NCBI RefSeq assembly: GCF_041146395.1
Contig: NC_090989.1
Span: 51,424,501 to 51,488,500, forward strand
Length of the DNA stretch: 64,000 bases
From: Eulemur rufifrons
Taxonomy: Eukaryota; Chordata; Mammalia; Primates; Lemuridae
Direction of reading: 5' to 3'
The stretch's first letter is position 1. Each line of letters begins with the position of its first letter. Positions 1-12,345 of the stretch are shown here, piece by piece. Made by a program: the position numbers and the translations under genes. The notes under the pieces are model-generated. The model saw nothing but the letters and a program-made list of their open reading frames with translations, had not been told where the DNA came from and made no database searches.

Positions 1-231
1 TTGCATCATAACATGGCAGAAGGCATCACATTGGCAAGAGAATATGTGAGAGAAGGGAAGGGGGCCAAACTCTCTTTTATAACAAACCCACTCCTTCAGT
101 AACATTAATCCATTCATGAGGGCAGATCCCTCACAACCTGAACACCTCCCATTAGGCCCCACATCTCAACACTTTCGCTCTGGGGATTAAATTTCCAATG
201 CATGAACTTTGGGGGACACATTAAACCATAG
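1..231 (-). mobile_element. MaLR (MST/MLT1-type) LTR, cut by window edge
   Basis: An ERVL-MaLR LTR read in reverse. The + strand shows the usual antisense landmarks in order: ACATGGCAGAAGGCATCACA, a purine-rich stretch, a CTCATGAGGGCAGA-like segment, CCTCCCATTAGGCCCCACAT, GGGGATTAAATTTC and a final CATGAACTTTGGGGGACACA. The part lying before base 1 is missing only because the window starts here. No internal retroviral sequence follows, so this is a solitary LTR. Family is clear; the subfamily is not. Confidence 0.75.
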
Positions 232-544
232 AAGGTCCCAATCAATCCAGCTGATATGTACCACTTACCTGAGCCTATTACTATTTTCTGACCCCTAAAA
301 TAAGTAAAATAAAATGGTTTCTTTAAAATACTAAGTTTGGAGGAATATGTTACATACCAATATATTTTAATTCTAATTCCACATGCTGACTTGAATGCTA
401 TTCTGTCAGAAGCACAGAGCAAAACTAATGACTTGGTTATAACAAATAAAATACAGTAGAAGGGATGGGATATCATTTGAAGGGTAAGTTATAAAATGAC
501 TATAGCTTCCATCTTGGTGTATTCTCTCACTGTCACTCCCTCTC
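232..544. other. Unassigned A+T-rich stretch
   Basis: No repeat or gene is recognised between the two LTRs. Minus-strand frames of 120 and 66 codons overlap here but run into the LTR on one side and have no motif, so they are taken as chance. Confidence 0.4.
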
Positions 545-905
545 TTTAAGGGAAGCCAGCTGTCATATTGTAAGGCTGCCCTGGAAAGAGGGAGGCCAAC
601 TTCCATGTCCTGGACAACCCTCAGGAAGCCTGTGGAGTAGCCTGCATTGCAAGGAAATGGAACATGAAGGCCACCATATTAAGCTTCAATAGTCATGTGA
701 GTGAACTTGGAAATGGATCCTCTCCCGGTTGAGTCTTGATACAACTGGACTTCAATGGCAGCTTAAATGCAATCTCTTGAGAGACCTTGAGCCAAAAGCA
801 CAGAGATACATGGCTTCCAGATTACTAAACCACAGAATCTATGAAATAATAAACATTTGTTGTTTTAATCCACTAATTTCACAGTAATTTTTTTATGCAC
901 CAGTA
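545..905 (+). mobile_element. Old MaLR/MLT1-like LTR
   Basis: The order of landmarks fits an old mammalian LTR in sense orientation: an opening GGGAAGCCAGCTGTCAT, a middle with CATGTGAGTGAACTTGGAAA and GGATCCTC, then TGAGAGACCTTGAGCC, and a 3' end with AATAATAAACATTTGTTGTT followed by a CCACTAATTT-like segment. AATAAA-type signals sit near the 3' end as expected for an LTR polyadenylation site. Strongly diverged; exact subfamily uncertain. Confidence 0.55.
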
Positions 906-929
906 GAAAACTAAAGCAATCCTCTTCTG

Positions 930-2110
930 TCTTAGATTTTTTTTGTTAAGAAGCCTGTTCTCTAATTATTTCTCCTTTTATTTTAATATATCTTTTTCTC
1001 TGCCTGCTTTTAAGATTTTTCTATTATCTGCAGCTTTACTATGATGTGCCAGGTGCAATTTTCTTTGTTTTTAAAATGCATGAGGTTCATAGTTATTCTT
1101 GAATTAGTGTTTTCATAACTTCCTAATGATTTGGAAAATTGCAGCCCTATTTTTGCACATATTGCTTCTATGTCTTTCTTTCTTCTCTTTCTAGGACTCC
1201 AATTACACTTACGGTAAACCTTCTCAGTATATCCCTTAGATTTCTCATGCTGTCCTGTGCTTTCCTCATTATTTTATTTCTCTTTTCTTCTTCTTTTTTT
1301 TTTTTACACAGGTTCTTACTCACCTTCTATTTTACTAAAGTTCTCCTTGGATATTTGTAATCTGTAGTAAAACCTATCCACTGAATTCTTAATTTTGTTT
1401 ACTATGTTTTTCCAGTGTCTAGTTTCCATATTTTTAAAATACCAAGCTTTCAATTATATCTACTTTTTTGAAAATGTTCAGAATAGTTATAGAAAAGTCA
1501 TTGTGTAACTCTGTTATCTGAAAAATATTCAGAATACTTTTTAAAGTTATTGTATAACTTACTTAGCTGAATCCTTCATGTATCTTATTCATATTTTCCT
1601 TTTCTAAAATAATAATTTTAATTCAGGCAAACCTGATTATTTTAGGTTTAGTAACATAAATTGTATATAATTAAGCCTAGTATTGTATCTTTTCTTCCTC
1701 CAAAGGGATATATATGTAGGAGAACTAATATCCTTTCATCAATTTAGTCAAATTATAGTAGGCAAGATAATTTTAAGTTGGACTTCATCTCCCTGAGAGA
1801 TACAAATCATTTCCAGCTCACATTTACCACTAGAGTATAGCCCTCATTGTGGGGTGTTTACCAGCACTGCTTTCTTGGCAGGCCCTGGACCCCGATTTTG
1901 TCACTCCCAGCCTCACAAGATAATCAAAGCCCTACTTAGCTTCTCAATCTCTCACCTGCCTTTTGGCATTTTTCAAATACCAGGCTCCTCTTTCTGGGAT
2001 TTCCTGTTCTTCAAGACCTTGTATTCATAGTTTTTCAGTGTCTTCCTAGCTTCATGATGCCTTCAAACAGATTTCTAAAAAAAATTTTTTAAAGGAGGTT
2101 TTCTATTTGT
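930..2110 (-). mobile_element. Ancient L1M fragment (5' half), antisense
   Basis: Antisense sequence of the early part of an old mammalian L1. Recognisable words on the + strand are TTTAAGATTTTTCTATTATC, ATGATGTGCC followed by GTGCAATTTTCTTTG, GGACTCCAATTACAC and a terminal GGGATTTCCTGTTCTTCAAG. These occur in this order in old L1M copies. The copy is decayed: no long minus-strand reading frame survives, and a 73-codon plus frame at 1139-1360 is an antisense shadow. It appears continuous with the 5' UTR-like block to the right. Confidence 0.55.
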
Positions 2111-2289
2111 TCATGGTAGAAGGATAGTTCATATTTCTTAGTCCACCAAGCCAGAAGTAGACATGTCAAACAGATTTTTTTACCTCTCAAGTGAGAGAGT
2201 ATTTATTTATGTATAGGGGAACTGCTCTTTTGTTTTAGGAGAAGGAAAAACACAAAAACACAAAAATATGTGAGTTTGTTTATTGGAGA

Positions 2290-4385
2290 ATTACTGTATT
2301 CCTTTGATGATATCATTTTCCTTGATTTTTCACATTTCTTGTGTCCCTGAGTTGATGTCTGTGCATCTGCTGGTGCAGTCACCTCCTCTAAACTTTAAAA
2401 AGTGGTTTGTTAGGCAAATATTTTTACCTGCAAATGGGCATGAGGGTGTTAGTTGGGCAGGGTGTGATGGCTCTGGTTCTGTGTGGGCTCAGTGGTGTAG
2501 TCTCTGTGTAGCTTTTTCAGTTGTGATCAACATTAGCAATGACTTCAGGTGCCTCAGTGGTCTATGCTGCAAAGTTTGTGGCAGTGATAGTGGCTGCATA
2601 GGTTATTAGGACAAGGGCTTTAGGGATCCTACTGTTCTTGTATTCCTCACAGTGAGGCATCTTAGTTCAGGCTCACAGGCAGCCATAGTGGCACTGGGAT
2701 TCAGAGTTCAAAATGGCTGCTGAGTCAGGTTCCTGGGCTCAGAGACTTGTAAAACTACTGTAGCACTTTTTCCTTTAGGTGCAAGTTCACTCTTCAAGGC
2801 ATGAATGGATGCTGTTTTGCCACTTAGCTGGGATCTGTCATTCTGAGGCACACCTCAGAATCTTGGTTCAGGGTGATGGGATTTAACTGTGATTCTGACC
2901 CTGGGGACAAGGCACCACTTGGCATAATTCCAGGCAGCAAAGGGTGCTCAGGGTGCTCAGGACCTAAGGAGCAGAGCCCATTTGCCACTCAGGACCCAGA
3001 ACCAACAGAGTACAGTAGTAGATTGGGGATCAGGTACCAATAGTGGTGACTCTGGACTCCGGGACATGCAGTGGCCCAGGCTTGTGAGGCCAACTGCAGC
3101 AGCAGCAAGGACCCAGAAATGGTAAGATGCTGCTGTGGCTTGGGCCTCAGGAGGCTTGGAGCAGTGCAGCAATAACTTCACTCCCGAAAAAGACAAGGTA
3201 CCTCAGCAGTTTGGATTGCAGGAGGGCTAGTCCAGTTCCGGGTATGTGAGGTGCTGTGACTATTTGGCTTGAAGGCAGGGTGACATAACTTAGGCAAGAC
3301 TCTTGCATCCTGAGATGCAAGGTACCACATTTGCTTGGCCCTGGCAAGCACAGTTATGTAGGTCAGTGGTGGCTTGGAATCCCTGGGGGTGGGCTGACAT
3401 GTCAGATGTGGTGCAGGAAGGTGCAACATCTCTAGTATATTAGAGTGTTATAGCTCTTGAGAGGTGAGGTGCTGCCTCACCTGTGGTATGAGAGGGATGA
3501 TATGACTGCTCAGGTGTGCCAGAGGCCTAGGGTCCTGAAGGTCATGGTACTACTTCAGCTATGCCACCAGCATGACTTCTCTAGTACTGAGGAGGTCTGA
3601 GGTCCTCAGTGGGTGGAGTATTGTGTCTGCTCTGGGACAAAGGGCACTTTTGCTCCAGTAGTTCAAGTCTCCAGGTTCCCAGGAGGAGGGCACCACTTCA
3701 GCTCAGCTCTAAAGGGAAGGTGCACCAGCAACTGGGATGGGAGTGATGGAACAGCTCTGCAGTAGCTTAATTCTAGGGGATAGGGCATAACAGTATCTCT
3801 GCTTGGAGATGGCATGCTATGGGTAGTTATGGTGCAGCAGTGGCTGAGCCTCAGGGATGGAGGGATGAAATGACTACTCATCCCCTAGAGCAGGATGCTC
3901 TCCAGCAGTGGCTCTGGTTCCAAGATGGTGCAAAGCAGTAGCATCACAGGCCATGGGGGTGGAGGACAGGGAACAGCATTGACTCCTCCTCTGGGGATAG
4001 TTCAGTGTGTGGACCCCAGGGAGCTTTCTGAGTTGGGCTCAGGGCCTGTGAGGACTGTGGGAAATTCCAGTAGTAAAGACTGCAGGTGTTTGCAGTCATG
4101 ATGAGGGCTTTTGGGGTGTTCTTCCTGATCCTTTCCCTGCAGAAACAAGTTCTCTCCTGGTTCTGAGCTAATCTCAACTGGAGGATGGAGTGGCATAGGC
4201 AAAGTATTTCCTTTTCTTCTCTTGTGGCCATTCTGGGTTTCTATGCCCTACAGGATGTCTCCTGCTTCTTTGCTATTCTCTGGTGCTTTCCCAGTTATTT
4301 GGGTTGAAATATAGTTGTTTATTCATTGTTTTGGGTTTCATTGTGGGAAGAGCACTGGAAGCTTATAGTCAGCCATCTTGTTGGT
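2290..4385 (-). mobile_element. 5' UTR-like region of the ancient L1M
   Basis: A 2-kb, G+C-richer block made of loosely repeated words (variants of GCAGTGGCT, CAGTAGC, CCTCAGG, GGCACCACTT). Read on the minus strand it begins near 4385 with ACACCAACAAGATGGCTGAC, then TTCCAGTGCTC, and further in GAAGCAGGAGACA and CATAGAAACCC, as in 5' ends of old L1s. Orientation and position match the L1M fragment at 930-2110, so both are probably one element. The many short frames here (60-110 codons) are by-products of lower stop-codon density. An LTR or other old repeat cannot be excluded. Confidence 0.5.
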
Positions 4386-4554
4386 GTCACTCAAAATAGA
4401 AGTTTCTTAGAATGTCAAACGAGAGTTGGCTTTCTGCTGCCTACGTGTTCTCCCACCACCACCTCACCATTAACATGTAGCCCCAGAATATGTCACTTTC
4501 ACTTTATGGTTGTAGGGTGTTGCACATGTATAGAGCACTGATACTCCCCTCTGT

Positions 4555-4890
4555 CCTCTTAAATTATTCATTTTATCCTTCAAGATGTAATTCAAGTGTT
4601 ACCTCCTCGGGAAATCTCTCCCTGACTACCTAATTCAATCAAGTCCTCTTATGCTGAGCTGAAGTACTCTTGGACAAGACACTGTCATTGGCTTGTCTAT
4701 TATAATTGTTGGAATTTTTTTTTTTTTTTTCTGATTTAACCATGAGATTGTGATCTTTTCATCAGGAAAGAGACTCTGGCTTGTTTACCTCCCCATCCCT
4801 AGTACCCGGCAGAGTGGCTGTTATGATAGTTTGTCACTAAAAACGTTTCTATTAAGTAAGTAAATGAATGGATGGATGGTAGCTATGTTG
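4555..4890 (+). mobile_element. L2 LINE 3' end
   Basis: Typical L2 3' part: TCCTTCAAGATGTAATTCAA, GTTACCTCCTCGGGAAATCT, CCCTGACTACC, a later ACCATGAGATTGTGATC stretch matching the 'actgtgagctcc' region, CCCATCCCTAGTACCCGGCA, and a tail of AAGTAAGTAAATGAATGG. A poly(T) run at 4709-4722 has grown inside it. No coding sequence remains. Confidence 0.75.
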
Positions 4891-6750
4891 ATGAATAAAT
4901 AATGTATAATATGTTCATTTGGGAGGACAGCTAGGATTCTTTATTTTTTTAAAGAAAAAGTATGAGGATGTTATCCTTGAGAACTTACTGCTACCGTTTC
5001 TTACATTCATTTTGACAAATAGGAAGCAATATATCTGGGTGATGAAAATATACTGTGAGGGAGAGTCAACTGAACATGAATGAACTGAGACTAAATAATT
5101 AGCTTAGGGGCTCTGGGAGAAGAATGTTCAATGCACTCAATTGCTTAGTCATTCTTTTTTCATTGTCATTTATCATTGACATTCTTGTATCTGGTAGATG
5201 TTACAGATGCAAAGAAAAAGAGAGAGGCATTGTGGCATACTCAATGTAAAAAGCATATCTTGAGCTCATGTTACTGTCTCAGCAAAAGCATTTTCAGATA
5301 TTGGGTATTCTGCATCAAGGATGCTCCCCTAAACCATAAAGCCTCTGCTTTTCTTGGGCAGGATGCCAGTTTGGCTTGAGCCATAGTGAAAATCTCTAGC
5401 ACTGAAAGTTATTCAGGGCACTGCCCCTGACTGTCCTACCTGCTATCTGCTGGGCTTGCATGACATTACACTAGGACTCCAGAGAACAGAAATATTACAG
5501 CTGGCCTATAGCCTAGAAGATGGCTTATTCATAATAATATTTCAAGGGGAACTTATTTTGCCAGAGAATACAAAGAAACATATGGCCAACCATTTTCTAA
5601 GTGACAACTTCTCTCAGAGCTTTGATACCTAGCAGTCTTTAGGCAGAAATTCTCTTTAAGAAATTGCTTGAGTACATGTTCTAGGATATCAGAAACTAAA
5701 GATTATGGTATAAAATATAATTAAATGCTAAATTAATATTGCTAAAAGAGTATAAAACCTAATAGCAATCTAAGTAAGCATCTTAAGGCAAGAATAACAA
5801 AGGAAAAAGCAGAAAGTGTATGAAGATGAAAAATAGATTAATTCATAAGTGGGAAGCCATTGCCCCAGGATTTTCTTTTTTTATCACTGGGATGGATTTT
5901 CTTTAAGTCCCAAAAGCCATTTCATGAGGGAATGCTCCCAATAACATTTAAGAAAAGACAAAATTATCCCAATTCCAGCTGTGGATTAATTACTATACTT
6001 TTGGTCCATAATATTTGAAGCATCAATTATCTCTTTTGTGAGAAAAAGAGTGAATTTATGACCCATGACAGCAAAGACAATCGTTTTCCCTTCACAGCCA
6101 TCTGCACAATTTATTTCCCTTACTGGATCCTTTAATTGTACTTTTTAATCAAATGTTCCAACCCTTCAATTCTCTCAAGTCCCCTGTTCTCTTTCTCACT
6201 CCCACCTTCCGTGCCCCAACGGGCAATCAATAACCACTACAGTGTGTGCCTTTCCTTTGTAGAAACGTTAATGCTAAAAATCTCCACGTAAGAACTTCTG
6301 ATTTATTGTGCTCTGCAGGAGGCCTTTCCTGTGTCCCTGCCTCTCACAAAACATCCTCTAAGCAACTTGTGCTAATTAACTGTAACTGAAAATATAAAAC
6401 TTCAAATTGTGTTTTGCAAAAAAGAATTTCATCATTGTCCAAAGCTAAAAAACAGTGTTGTTATAAAATTTTCCAGAATTAATCTTTTCAAATAAACATT
6501 ATGTTCGTAATGTTAAATTACAAATCATTTAGTGATCTGGAAACTTCCTATAATACTAATGTGATTAATAGCTAAAACCCTGTTAATGTAGTTTTTTTGA
6601 GTTTTTCCCCCAAAATAATTAGATGAAGAAACATGTTTCAAAGTGGATTATACACATTCCAGGGCATCTACAGCCAATGCACTGAGATGTGGGAAGAAAA
6701 TCATGGAACTTCTCTTTCTACTCATTCTTTAATTAAAAAAAAAAAAAAAA
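4891..6750. other. Unique A+T-rich DNA
   Basis: No recognised repeat apart from a poly(A) tract at 6735-6750 next to the Alu. The longest frame is 67 codons (5176-5379, plus) with no motif. The part at 6350-6450 contains a CTAATTAACTGTAACTG homeobox-like A+T motif but nothing firm. Confidence 0.4.
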
Positions 6751-6759
6751 TGCAATTTA

Positions 6760-7097
6760 GGCCGGGTGCGGTGGCTCACGCCTGTAATCCTAGCACTCTG
6801 GGAGGCCGAGGCGGGTGGATCGCTGGAGGTCAGGAGTTGGAGACCAGCTTGAGAAAGAGGGAGACCCCATCTCTACTAAAAATAGAAAGAAATTATCTGA
6901 CCAACTAAAAATATATATAGAAAAAAAATTAGCCAGGCATGGTGGCACATGCCTGTAGTCCCAGCTACTCTGGAGGCTGAGGCAGTAGGATCACTTAAGC
7001 CCAGGAGTCTGAGGTTGCCGTAAACTAGGCTGACACCACGGCACTCTAGCCCGGGCAACAGAGCGAGACTCTGTCTCAAAAAAAAAAAAAAAAAAAA
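6760..7097 (+). mobile_element. Strepsirrhine-type Alu, full length
   Basis: Begins GGCCGGGTGCGGTGGCTCAC with an intact-looking RNA polymerase III A-box region, has a dimeric structure with a central AAAATATATATAGAAAAAAA linker and the lineage spacer AAATTATCTGACCAACTAAA, and ends in a poly(A) tail of about 20. It is flanked by a 9-bp target-site duplication TGCAATTTA at 6751-6759 and 7098-7106. The right arm contains GGTTGCCGTAAACTAGGCTG, the strepsirrhine form. Noncoding; the 91- and 67-codon frames over it are artefacts. Confidence 0.95.
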
Positions 7098-7106
7098 TGC
7101 AATTTA

Positions 7107-8084
7107 AATTTATTCTTAATATACAAACCGGCACTCATTTCTTCACTTGGTCTATTCATCTATAAATGACATATGCATAATTCTGAAGCAAACATGAAAA
7201 TAATTAACCCTTAACTATGAATGCAGTTAATTTTATAGAAACAAGACCTTTAAGTAGTAAAATCTTTATAAAACTTTTTAATATGATCTAATGTGACTAT
7301 GAAAATATTTTGCAGCTCATGAATTTTCATAAGCTAACTCACAGAACTCACAGGAAAAAGCTTAGAAGGGTCGTTGAACTTAAATGAGGTAATTTTTTTC
7401 TTTTACAAAAAGACAACAGTTTCTATTTCCTGACCTTTACTGTAGCAAGTGGGTAGGAATCTATTAAAAATGCACTTAATTTGTCCCTATAAGGTAAAGG
7501 GACATATCTCTGCATCACAAAATGTTAAACCAAAATTTTCAAAATTATAGAAAAATATTCCATCACTAATGGTATAGTGAAAACAAAGAGCTCTCTTATT
7601 ACTTTAGTAAACAAAATTTTAAGAAGTATTTTTTGAACTAGTATTTACTTGACTTTATTCTTTGAGATTAATATTTTATGTATCTTTTTAAGAAAGATGA
7701 AAATAACATTTTAAATGGATAGCTAGCAAGAGGTTAATTATTTTTGATAAAGTTATATAATCATAAAAAATGTGGTGAAAAATCTAACTGGAAGAATTAC
7801 AAAGTAATGAAAAAACTATAATATTATCAACTCTAAATCTGCCCTTTTTCATATATATAAACTGTGGCACGGAGAGTCAATTCACCAACCCAACTCCACA
7901 ACGCTTCTTAAGTGCAGGCTGGTCTGAATGAAGTGTCTGGACATCTAAACCTGTTTAAACTCCAAATGCCACCTGTGAGCCTGTACATGTGGCTTTTCTT
8001 CCTTTCTAGCATTATCACTTAATATTCTAGGCATTCTGAACCGTTTGAATTATCTAGTACACTCCATGAATTCTCTTCCAATAT
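7107..8084. other. Unique A+T-rich DNA
   Basis: No repeat, RNA gene or coding segment recognised. Frames are all short and stop-rich on both strands. Confidence 0.4.
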
Positions 8085-8205
8085 ATTTACATCTGCCCTT
8101 TTGTTTTTTCCAGTCTCATTTGCCCTTCTCCAAAATCCTTGCTGTTCTTTTTAATTCATCCTTCAGAGACTCAGCTCAGGCATCAACGCTTTCAGAACAT
8201 AAAAG
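8085..8205 (+). mobile_element. Possible short L2 fragment
   Basis: The words TTGCCCTTCTCCAAAATCC and CATCCTTCAGAGACTCAGCT followed by GGCATCAACGCTTTCAGAA resemble the L2 3' segment that normally reads 'cttcaagacccagctcaaatgtcacc'. Short and diverged, so tentative. Confidence 0.4.
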
Positions 8206-11200
8206 TATCTAAATGATGATAAAATTAAATGAAACTTTAGCAGTATTATCTAAACTCTCATTTTATAAACAAACAAAGATCCAGATAAGTGGTGCATCCA
8301 ACATCACTCAGTATCCTAGTACCATAAACCAGGGATTTTTCTACCGCCCCTCCATAATTTCCAACTGTGATAATATTGGCAACTGATAAAAGATTCCTAT
8401 TTTATATCTGGTTACTCATTACAAATGCTTTAACATTATTTGTACCTAAAATTAATTACAGAAGAGAAAATGAATTAGATTGTTTTCCACTTAGCTATTA
8501 AAGTATCAATAATAAGGTATATTTTATTTTCCTGGGTTACTAAATGTTTCTTCCAGCATTTTTAAAAGGGCGATTTATATCTTTCCTATTGTTAATATTA
8601 TACAGGAGCAAAGCAAAGATAATGAAAGGATATATGTACTAATGAAGGGCAAACCTGAATAAATACAAGGGGCATTTTATAAATTAATCTGGGCTTAATT
8701 CACCCATCATGGGGTTAGTTTTCTTCTGTTGAGCAGATCAGAAACACTTTTACTGGTTAGGGTTTTACAATGGAATATTTCAAAATGCAAATATATCTTA
8801 GAGTTAGATTTGCCAAGATGAGAAAACTTCTAGTTGTAAGTTCCAGGTAGATCAGCGTGTTCATTTCAACTCTACCTTCTTCTGCTTCCTCTGTAATTGT
8901 TAGTCAGTTGGAGTTTGATCCTGCATAGGTTATAACTAGTACTTTGATTAAAACATGACCTCTGTGAAAGTTCCAATTTAATGTTTTACTTTGTTAGGTA
9001 AATGTAGTTTAAAATTCTCATCTTAAAAATAATAGTTGGACAGTAAGCACAAGATTTTAGCTACACAATAGTATTGTGTTTAGGTGTGACTTTTTATCCA
9101 TGTAATTGAACTCAACTTATTTCAGAACTCTCCTTTTTGTTCAATATCTCAAATGTAATATCATCTTAATTTTTTAGGTAGCTAAAAATTTGGCTCAGTT
9201 CTTAGGTTAGACACTTACATAACTATCGAGCCAATTATGGATCTTTCTCAAGAATCTTCTCTCTGTTTTTGCCTTTTCTCCAGAGTAACCTAAAGTTTGA
9301 TGGATGGGGAGTAGGGCGGCTTACTTATTGATCTGGCATCATGGGAAATTTCTTTTTGCCATTGTTTTTTTTTTTTTAATCTTCACTGGCCTCCACCAAG
9401 AGTAACTTAATCTACTTGGTCTTCGTCATTGTATGCTGGCATCTACTGCTAATGTTAATGACCCTCCATGACCTCTGGTATCCAAGTCTATGCCTCACTG
9501 TGCGGCCACATATCTTTGTTCTGTTCAGTAGTTCTCAGCCAATGCTGCACTCTCTAACTGAGCCTATGAAACTTTCACAGACACTCTCACATAGTGGTGG
9601 GATACAAGGGCCCTCTGAATCTGCCTTTGGGCCTATTCTCTTTGGCTTCTCCCTTAAAATTTTTAGCATAGTCACTCAGGGTTTAGTCTGGACATGGGAT
9701 TACCTTGAAAGAGTCTAATTTCTCCATGCTACAAGCTGGGAAGAGAGATACAAGTGCCTCTCTTTCCAACCCTACTAAACCTACTTTTACATCCACCTTT
9801 TACAGTTCTACTCCAGAGACAGTGCTGGATCCTTTCCAAGCATCTATAGTTCTGGCCACCTCTCTTCCCAATCTGTCTTTCTCACTCCATCTGATTGGTT
9901 GTACCATCTTCTCCATTCACTCTGGCAGGAAAATGAGCTCTTGTATATTTCATATTTTATTTCTGATGTGGTTCAGGTATAATCTCTCTGCTCTGAGATC
10001 TCTAATCTTTTAATTTTTTGGAGCCCAAAATCCCTGGGTCTACAAAAATTTTGGTATTTTCCATAGAGAATCTCTTCTATTCCAATCAACTCTGTTTCAA
10101 AAATATGTTCAGGTATTCAATTGGCTTTTTTGTTTTAATCTGTGTCAGTCTTTTCCCAGAAGTAATAAATGCCACTGATTCACTGGGCAAATGGTCTTAG
10201 TACGATGAGAAAATTTTGGTTTCTAAAAAAAAAAACCTCAGTTATTATCTCAAAATACTATTACATTAAGATAAATCTTTGATTAATTTACAAATTGAAA
10301 GTTCTTTTGGCAAGTAAAATACATATTTTCTGGGTGGAAGCAGATTTTACCCAAATATCTTAATTATTAATATTGTTAGAAATAATGATAATGACCTTTA
10401 ATCCCAAACACTCTTTAGACCTTGTTGTATTCACATAATTAAGATAGAACATTTATAATCCTATCATAGTGAGACCTGGCTAAACCATTTACAAAGCAAT
10501 TGAATTAGTGGGCAAGGTTCGTAACATTTCATGTACACATTCTGATCTGCAATTTATCGATATCTAGGTAATAATAAGCTTGACAATGTATGTGAGAATT
10601 CTACTCTTAAACTTTTTAGGAAATATAGATCAAATCTTGTGAACAACAAATTCTATTACAGCCAAACACTATAACATGAAACTTTTAAAAGTGTACTGAT
10701 TTCAAGGGATATTAAATAGAATTGAATTCCAGTGTAGTGAAAGAATCCAATAAGTCTCCCAATACAATGATTGGATTTGAAATAAAACCAAGTTCTTTAA
10801 CAGTATAAAGTTTCATCTCATGCCCTTGTCTTACATCTATCTACATTTTAAGATTTAAATGGAATCAGCATGACCAACTCTCCAAGTAAGTTGCTTTTAA
10901 TTTTTAAAGAATATACAATGTCATTAAACTGACTTATCATTTGTGGTACCCTGTCAATTATTCATTTCCCACATCTTTTAACAACAACAGAAAATTAGCT
11001 CTGTTCTGAACATGTTTTCCATGTATTGATAATCTTGCTATAGATATCAAAATTTCCCTCACAGACTCTTTGTTATATCTTTTAACAGTGTGTGGCCATC
11101 AGTCATGTTGTCTGTCTTAGTGAAAATCAGTCTGAATTCGGAATGAGCTAGCTTTCTTATCATCATTAAGAGACGCCTTAATTAACCTGCAGCTGCTGTC

Positions 11201-12024
11201 AATAATGGCATTTACATTTTTTAAAAACCTTTTCTGAAATTTTATTCCCACAGTTTTACTTCAAATACTTAACAATATCAAGATGACTTCTGTAACTCAC
11301 CTACCTTCTTAGGGTAAATAAAAATGTGAAAACAACCATAAGCTATAGTCTTACTGTTTAAATTTATTTCTCCTTCTTTTATCTCTCCTTAATGACCCCC
11401 TTCCTTGCTAATAACTCTACTGCATTTCCCACTCATTCTGAAACTGTCCTTTTGTTCTTGTGAATTGTTTTATCCTCATTATGAGAGAGAAGCACAGTCA
11501 TTTATGAGAACCTTCATTATATTATTTTCAGTATGTTGGAAGTGTAAGTGGCATCCTTTGTTCTCTTCCATCTGTAACACATATGCCGTCACTCACTCAT
11601 GTCTGCAATGCCTTTCCTAAAGTATGACTTTATTAAAGCCCACGCTAAGCCTTAAGATAAAGCTACCAATTGTGATTTTAATGAGTTTAATTTTTTGAGA
11701 ATTTCTTTCTTTCTACTCAACCAAGAAAATTCAAATTAAAATATTGTTTGTCTCTACAGTGCATAAGGCACTACGCTAATTACCAGAGGAGACACAAAAA
11801 CGAGTTACACTCAGTTTTTACCCTCAGAGAGCTTACATCTGTTCTAACAGGAAAGACAAACTCAGTATAGAACAAACAAACATCCCAGCTTTTTTTAAGT
11901 AAAATGAAATAGATGATTTGATGGATCTATTAACAAGGAAACTTTGTAGAACTAAGGGGAATCAGGAAAGTTTTTATGAAAGTGACATTTCTTACTATGG
12001 ACTTTGATAGTAGGTATGGCAGGG
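8206..12024. other. Mostly unique DNA, no gene seen
   Basis: A long stretch without clear repeats. At 9240-10200 stop density falls on the plus strand and three frames of 100, 102 and 60 codons lie in a row (9416-9718, 9705-10013, 10018-10200). They have no recognised motif, no consistent start context and no splice-supported continuity, so they are not called as a gene. A compact, less repetitive segment at 11090-11225 is discussed as a possible conserved noncoding element. The part at 11750-11890 vaguely resembles old CR1/L2-type LINE sequence. Confidence 0.4.
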
Positions 12025-12029
12025 ATTGC

Positions 12030-12345
12030 TAGGTATTCACCTAAATCCATGGTCTCGTCTTATTCCTGGGCACACATCCAGACTGTATTTCCAAACTCCC
12101 TTGCAATGAGATTTGGTTATATGACTGAGTTCTATTAATTGGATGGGAACAGAAGAAAGAAGTGTCACTTTCAGGCCTGGCCTATTAGAAAATCTCCTTT
12201 TTAATGTTTTTTTCCCCTTTTGCCTAACTGAAATAAAAAAGAGCCCTTTGGGATGATTTGGAAGCCCCATGTAGAAGATAGTAGAGCCTTCAAGCCCGTG
12301 AATGACTGTGTGGAAAGGGCCACCCAGCCAACAGATTGCCTACTG
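12030..12345 (+). mobile_element. Old MLT1-like LTR
   Basis: Landmarks in sense order: CCAGACTGTATTTCCAAACT, CCTTGCAATGAGATTTGGTT, ATGACTGAGTTCTATTAATT with GGATGGGAAC, CACTTTCAGGCCTGGCC, GGAAGCCCCATGTAGAAGAT, and GTGAATGACTGTGTGGAAAG. This is the same family as the copy at 13833-14125, but here the 3' tail with the polyadenylation signal is missing. Family name is from memory of the pattern, not from a search. Confidence 0.5.

Noticed and set aside
6760..6850. Pol III A/B-box-like sequences as a tRNA gene
   Set aside because: They belong to the 7SL-derived Alu left arm; no tRNA cloverleaf can be drawn.
9416..10200. Three consecutive plus-strand frames that might be exons or a decayed gene
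   Set aside because: They are in different phases, have no recognised motif and no splice-site support; left as unassigned.
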